Shown here: positions 4,948 through 6,520 of the stretch, one piece after another
How the letters are laid out: each line of letters starts with the position of its first letter
Position numbering within the stretch: position 1 is the first letter of the stretch
From: Patescibacteria group bacterium
GTDB taxonomy: Bacteria; Patescibacteriota; Microgenomatia; UBA1406; GWC2-37-13
Direction of reading: 5' to 3'
Assembly: GCA_943356515.1 (NCBI GenBank)
Contig: CALRFM010000062.1
Location: forward strand, 1-6,520
Length of the DNA stretch: 6,520 nucleotides
The notes under the pieces: model-generated
Database searches by the model: none
What the model saw: the letters and a program-made list of their open reading frames with translations, nothing else
What the model was told of the DNA's origin: nothing
Program-made: the position numbers and the translations under genes

Positions 4948-4988
4948 TATTATCATAAGGGTTCTCGTAATGCAATGTGAGAGCTTAT

Positions 4989-5630
4989 ATGATAACCACG
5001 CTATTTACCAACCCACTTCAATTCTTTTTAAGTGCTATTTCTATAGTCATCGCTATTTCGGTACACGAATGGGCTCACGCTAAAACTGCCGATTATTTGG
5101 GCGACCCAACACCCAGTATGCAAGGGCGCGTAACCCTTGACCCTCGTGCGCACTTAGATTTGTATGGAACATTATTCCTCCTTCTTATCGGATTCGGGTG
5201 GGGGAAGCCGGTGCAGTTTGATCCATTCAATCTAAAAAACCCCAGGCGAGATGCAGCTCTCATATCTATAGCTGGACCAGTATCTAACTTCATTCTTGCT
5301 ACGATATCGTCTCTTATGTTGTATTTGTTTACCTTTATTTCTATTCCTATTATTACGACTATAATCTTTATGTTTCTTCCGTCGTTTATTATTATGAATC
5401 TTCTGTTAGGAGTATTTAATTTGCTACCCATTCATCCACTGGATGGATTCAAAATAGTGGGCGGTATATTACCCAAAGATCAAGCTCATGAGTGGTATAA
5501 GTTGGAACGCTTTGGCATGCTGTTTCTTCTTATGCTTATTATCCCTTTTGGAAATCAATCCATGTTAGAAAGTATTATGCAACCAATACTGAGCTTTCTT
5601 TATACGTTCTTTATTCCTGCTTTCCAATAG
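4989..5630 (+). CDS. M50 family site-2-type intramembrane zinc protease
   Basis: A 213-residue polytopic membrane protein of the short, PDZ-less M50 (YwhC/Rip3-like) type, expected to cut membrane-bound substrates within the bilayer. The first membrane helix carries HEWAH (26-30; zinc ligands His26 and His30, catalytic Glu27). The second motif, NLLPIHPLDG (144-153), supplies the third ligand, Asp152. Between them are the family-typical GDPTPSMQGRVTLDP, GFGWGKPVQFDPFNLKNPRRDAALISIAGPVSNF and several hydrophobic helices. The ATG at 4989 gives the usual short N-terminus (MITTLFTNPLQF); an in-frame GTG at 4977 would add four residues and cannot be excluded. The neighbours give no clue to a substrate. 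The 3' end overlaps the glycosyltransferase by 31 bp. Confidence 0.93.
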   Translation: MITTLFTNPLQFFLSAISIVIAISVHEWAHAKTADYLGDPTPSMQGRVTLDPRAHLDLYGTLFLLLIGFGWGKPVQFDPFNLKNPRRDAALISIAGPVSNFILATISSLMLYLFTFISIPIITTIIFMFLPSFIIMNLLLGVFNLLPIHPLDGFKIVGGILPKDQAHEWYKLERFGMLFLLMLIIPFGNQSMLESIMQPILSFLYTFFIPAFQ

Positions 5631-6370
5631 ATCTCCCAGTAGCGAATAGATGAAAAGAATGCCCACACCAACCCTTGGTATCCATCCATAAACCCCTTGT
5701 GTCTTAGGTAGATTGAAAAAAAGGTTATAAGCGGTTTACCTACAAAATAGCACGGCATACAGGGCTTTTCTCCTTTTTCAACCAGCTGTTTTGCATCAAA
5801 CGTGTTGTACCGATGCCATCGTTGCAGGTACCTGGCAAACGTTGGGTCAGCCATGTGCTCTAAGGCGTTTGTAGTCCAAGAAGTGTTACCATCTACTATT
5901 GCATTCTCGTGTACGTTTGCAAGCTTAAAATGGGCCTTGTCGCGCTTGTACAACCGGAGCACGGCATCGGGGTACACACCACCTTTCATAAGATATCTTC
6001 CGAGAAACCAATTTTTTCTTGGAATCCAGTAGCCAGAAAGCTTTGAACTTTGAAGTTTAAAATTTGAAATTTCTTGTTTCAATTCTTCACTCAGTCGTTC
6101 ATCTGCATCAAGCTGAAGTATCCACTCACCTTTTGCATTATCTATGGCGCGCTGTTTATTTATCAAAAAGTTGGAAGGGTTATCTACCGTTAGTATCCGC
6201 ACTTTCGAGCCATAGCTTTTAGCTATTTCCACGGTTTTATCGGTCGATCCACCGTCTACTATCAGTACCTCATCTACCATATCATAGGCAGAATCCAGAG
6301 GAATGCGGATATTTTTTTCTTCATTGAAGGTAGGGATTGCAAGGGTTAACAAGACTTTTTTCTGTGCCAT
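5600..6370 (-). CDS. Family 2 glycosyltransferase (WaaE/KdtX-like)
   Basis: A 256-residue GT-A fold enzyme that transfers sugar from a nucleotide donor to a cell-envelope glycan or lipid acceptor. Visible motifs are LAIPTFNEEKNI (10-21), VLIVDGGSTDKT (35-46), and NKQRAIDNAKGEWILQLDADE (71-91) with the metal-binding DAD at 88-90. Downstream come GYWIPRKNWFLGRYL (113-127), a VHENAIVDG block, and an aromatic, membrane-associating C-terminal region with KGFMDGYQGLVWAFFSSIRY. This layout matches the WaaE/KdtX-like group, once annotated as LPS core glucosyltransferases. The donor and acceptor are unknown, and an LPS role is doubtful in this kind of organism. It follows the YchF gene by 14 bp on the same strand. 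A heptamer repeat encodes residues 96-110. Confidence 0.92.
   Translation of the reverse strand: MAQKKVLLTLAIPTFNEEKNIRIPLDSAYDMVDEVLIVDGGSTDKTVEIAKSYGSKVRILTVDNPSNFLINKQRAIDNAKGEWILQLDADERLSEELKQEISNFKLQSSKLSGYWIPRKNWFLGRYLMKGGVYPDAVLRLYKRDKAHFKLANVHENAIVDGNTSWTTNALEHMADPTFARYLQRWHRYNTFDAKQLVEKGEKPCMPCYFVGKPLITFFSIYLRHKGFMDGYQGLVWAFFSSIRYWEIYWKAGIKNV
6042..6083. repeat. Six-copy 7-bp tandem repeat inside the glycosyltransferase gene
   Basis: On the plus strand, units starting at 6042, 6049, 6056, 6063, 6070 and 6077 read TTTGAAC, TTTGAAG, TTTAAAA, TTTGAAA, TTTCTTG and TTTCAAT. The first four are near-identical; the last two are degenerate. The 42 bp encode part of the loop ISNFKLQSSK between the DAD motif and the GYWIPRKN motif. 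Six units keep the frame; a gain or loss of one unit would shift it. Confidence 0.6.
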
Positions 6371-6376
6371 GGTTTT

Positions 6377-6382
6377 ATTATA
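6377..6382 (-). promoter_or_regulatory. -10 element for the glycosyltransferase, leaderless type
   Basis: TATAAT on the minus strand ends six bases before the ATG at 6370 and lies in the 14-bp gap after the YchF stop. No good -35, TGn or Shine-Dalgarno sequence is seen. The perfect hexamer at the same spacing as at the deformylase gene supports an internal promoter despite the operon-like context. Confidence 0.45.
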
Positions 6383-6384
6383 GC

Positions 6385-6520
6385 TTATCCCCCTATCTTA
6401 AACTCCACCACGTCCCCATCTTTCATAACATAATCTTTCCCCACAATCTGGACTTTTCCCAGTTCGCGAGCCTTGACCCAACCGCCAAGTTTTACAAAAT
6501 CTTCAAATGTTACGATATCG
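6385..6520 (-). CDS. ychF: YchF/OLA1-family GTPase, C-terminal fragment (5' end outside window)
   Basis: The last 44 residues of a protein read on the minus strand into the window edge, with a TAA stop at 6385-6387. The sequence has VTFEDFVKLGGWVKARELGK and then GKDYVMKDGDVVEFKIG. These are the end of the TGS domain of YchF (Obg-like ATPase 1), where family members typically read ...FEDFxxxGGxxxAREKGxxRxEGKDYxVQDGDVxxFRFNV. YchF is a ribosome-associated P-loop ATPase/GTPase implicated in translation and stress responses. The nucleotide-binding domain lies outside the window. The glycosyltransferase gene follows 14 bp downstream on the same strand, but appears functionally unrelated. Confidence 0.9.
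   Translation of the reverse strand, partial: DIVTFEDFVKLGGWVKARELGKVQIVGKDYVMKDGDVVEFKIGG

Noticed and set aside
5093..5431. 112-codon minus-strand open frame within the protease gene
   Set aside because: It is antisense to clearly conserved M50 sequence and encodes nothing recognisable; it is a shadow of the codon pattern on the other strand.

Overview
The window looks like a stretch of a compact bacterial genome, most likely a Candidate Phyla Radiation (Patescibacteria) member near Microgenomates/OP11. This is inferred from gene content and style, not from a marker search. The genes are small and nearly abutting, and convergent pairs overlap at their 3' ends. Surface proteins are single-pass with Thr/Pro ('TPTP') linkers and cohesin or FN3 folds. 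The bL28, peptide deformylase and short site-2 protease sequences are of a kind I associate with that group. TGA acts as a stop (MFS gene, antitoxin), so the code is standard and not the recoded Gracilibacteria type.

Layout. 1-367: the 3' end of an MFS transporter. 417-1184: an orphan single-pass membrane protein with an extracellular domain. 1187-1710 (minus): a RelE/YafQ-like toxin and ribbon-helix-helix antitoxin pair, joined by an ATGA overlap. 1824-4128 (plus): a three-gene cluster of surface proteins, namely an N-terminally anchored cohesin-like protein, a secreted cohesin-domain protein with an LPASG motif and C-terminal membrane helix, and an N-terminally anchored FN3 protein with a Cys-rich C-terminal half. 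4145-4678: peptide deformylase. 4596-4910 (minus): ribosomal protein bL28, whose 3' end overlaps deformylase. 4989-5630 (plus): an M50 site-2-type protease. 5600-6370 (minus): a family 2 glycosyltransferase of the WaaE-like type, overlapping the protease 3' end. 6385-6520 (minus): the C-terminal end of the YchF/OLA1 GTPase-family protein. No tRNA, rRNA, CRISPR array, IS element or intrinsic terminator was seen, and no gene-free stretch exceeds 300 bases.

Two themes stand out. First, translation starts: six genes have a -10-like hexamer ending 5 to 9 nt before the start codon, four of them with an extended TGn element. This predicts leaderless mRNAs. The one clear Shine-Dalgarno site is in front of a gene inside an operon. 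Second, the centre of the window is a surface-protein locus in which two cohesin-like proteins with different membrane topologies are co-transcribed and followed by a cysteine-rich FN3 protein. A cell-surface assembly is plausible but is inference. A heptamer tandem repeat inside the glycosyltransferase gene is a third item worth checking.
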